Shown here: one piece after another, positions 63,799 to 64,000 of the stretch | Layout: every line of letters starts with the position of its first letter | Numbering within the stretch: the stretch's first letter is position 1 | Assembly (NCBI GenBank): GCA_049890095.1 | Contig: JBMHCD010000008.1 | Coordinates: forward strand, 328,387 to 392,386 | Reading direction: 5' to 3' | Length of the DNA stretch: 64,000 nt | Origin: JABAYQ01 sp049890095 | Lineage (GTDB): Bacteria > Bacteroidota > Bacteroidia > Flavobacteriales > UBA7312 | Translations under genes and position numbers: made by a program | Notes under the pieces: generated by a model | Seen by the model: the letters and a program-made list of their open reading frames with translations, nothing else | Databases searched by the model: none | Told to the model about the DNA's origin: nothing

Positions 63799-64000
63799 TT
63801 ATTTAAATACATAAGAAACTGATAAAAAGTTTGTAAACGTTATGGTATTAAAAGAATTTATGTTAAAGGTAAGGCCTGTATTTGAATCATAAGTTTCTTC
63901 AGTCAAGTTTCTGATTTTTGATAAATTATAATCTACACCAATACCAAGTCCAATATATATATTATCTATAATATAGCTTAATGATATTGAGGAATACAAA
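63799..64000 (-). CDS. Outer-membrane beta-barrel protein, 3' part (5' end outside the window)
   Basis: About 66 codons are visible, running off the right edge; the apparent start at 63999 is an internal TTG. The fragment alternates polar and hydrophobic residues in strand pairs (IGLGIGVDYNLS, TFTNFLSVSYVF) and ends in Phe-Lys after a final strand. This is the usual C-terminal signature of small Bacteroidota porin-like barrels. It is upstream of the LRR gene on the same strand, with 115 bp between. Family and size cannot be given. Confidence 0.7.
   Translation of the reverse strand, partial: LYSSISLSYIIDNIYIGLGIGVDYNLSKIRNLTEETYDSNTGLTFNINSFNTITFTNFLSVSYVFK

Noticed and set aside
60382..64000. 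Classical integrated element at tRNA-Asp
   Set aside because: No integrase and no second copy of the tRNA 3' end in the window; left only as a weaker hypothesis in the findings.
1..64000. CRISPR arrays, rRNA genes, transposase-bearing insertion sequences, riboswitches
   Set aside because: No regularly spaced repeats, rRNA segments, transposases or recognisable riboswitch cores were seen on either strand.

Overview
The window is AT-rich DNA (about 30% GC by eye) from a member of the Bacteroidota, most likely an aquatic, gliding-type member of the Flavobacteriales. The evidence is type IX secretion C-terminal sorting domains on two large secreted proteins, Bacteroidota-type promoters (TAnnTTTG at -7), the Fe-S protein / MCE / amidase / LptD gene order typical of Flavobacteriia, a fused alpha-beta 2-oxoacid dehydrogenase E1, and Bacteroidota-specific families such as DUF2279, DUF6095 and OstA-like proteins. 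Almost all of it is tightly packed chromosomal core DNA; there are no rRNA genes, CRISPR arrays or classical insertion sequences.

Layout. 1-4.7 kb (+): the end of an M16 peptidase gene, a TPR protein and a metzincin-type metalloprotease. 4.7-12.8 kb (-): Uup-like ABC-F ATPase, HI0933-family flavoprotein, BipA, a DEAD-box RNA helicase, a conserved 66-residue protein with its own terminator, a 450-bp AT-rich gap, and YaaA. 12.9-16.4 kb (+): EamA transporter, thioredoxin-fold lipid/periplasmic-type protein, OmpA-family protein with an unusual repeat region. 16.4-17.8 kb (-): a short Smr protein and a DUF2279 protein. 17.9-24.6 kb (+): fumarylacetoacetase, Rsh (ppGpp enzyme), Fur-family regulator, PurA, OstA-like protein. 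24.6-29.7 kb (-): conserved small protein, two Fe-S electron-transfer proteins with a HAD-like gene between them, MlaD-like MCE protein, amidase; LptD diverges at 29.8 kb.

32.2-45.4 kb (-) is a 13-gene exopolysaccharide/capsule operon: Wza and Wzc (export and tyrosine kinase control), GalE and GDP-fucose synthase (sugar nucleotides), four recognisable glycosyltransferases and one possible one, a Wzy-like polymerase, a polysaccharide deacetylase, a WcaF-like acetyltransferase, and a glutamine amidotransferase at the 3' end. A promoter candidate lies just before wza. No Wzx flippase, initiating sugar-phosphate transferase or GDP-mannose dehydratase is in view. 45.5-53.6 kb (-): hydrolase, secreted choice-of-anchor-B protein, ParC, a small membrane protein, ParE. 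53.7-59.7 kb (+): M61 peptidase, UbiA prenyltransferase, fused 2-oxoacid dehydrogenase E1, MurQ, DUF6095 protein.

59.8-64 kb is the accessory part. After a PEGA-like lipoprotein comes tRNA-Asp with a clear promoter and terminator. It is followed by a G-rich tandem repeat, a palindrome, an excisionase-like helix-turn-helix gene and a tiny protein carrying all three HUH (rolling-circle Rep) motifs. The last 25 bp of homology in that HUH gene recur 2.3 kb away (24/25 identical), exactly flanking a large leucine-rich-repeat, type IX secreted protein gene. This suggests the LRR gene was inserted into the 3' end of the HUH gene. A beta-barrel protein gene runs off the right edge. This HTH-HUH-LRR region is the best candidate for something undescribed.
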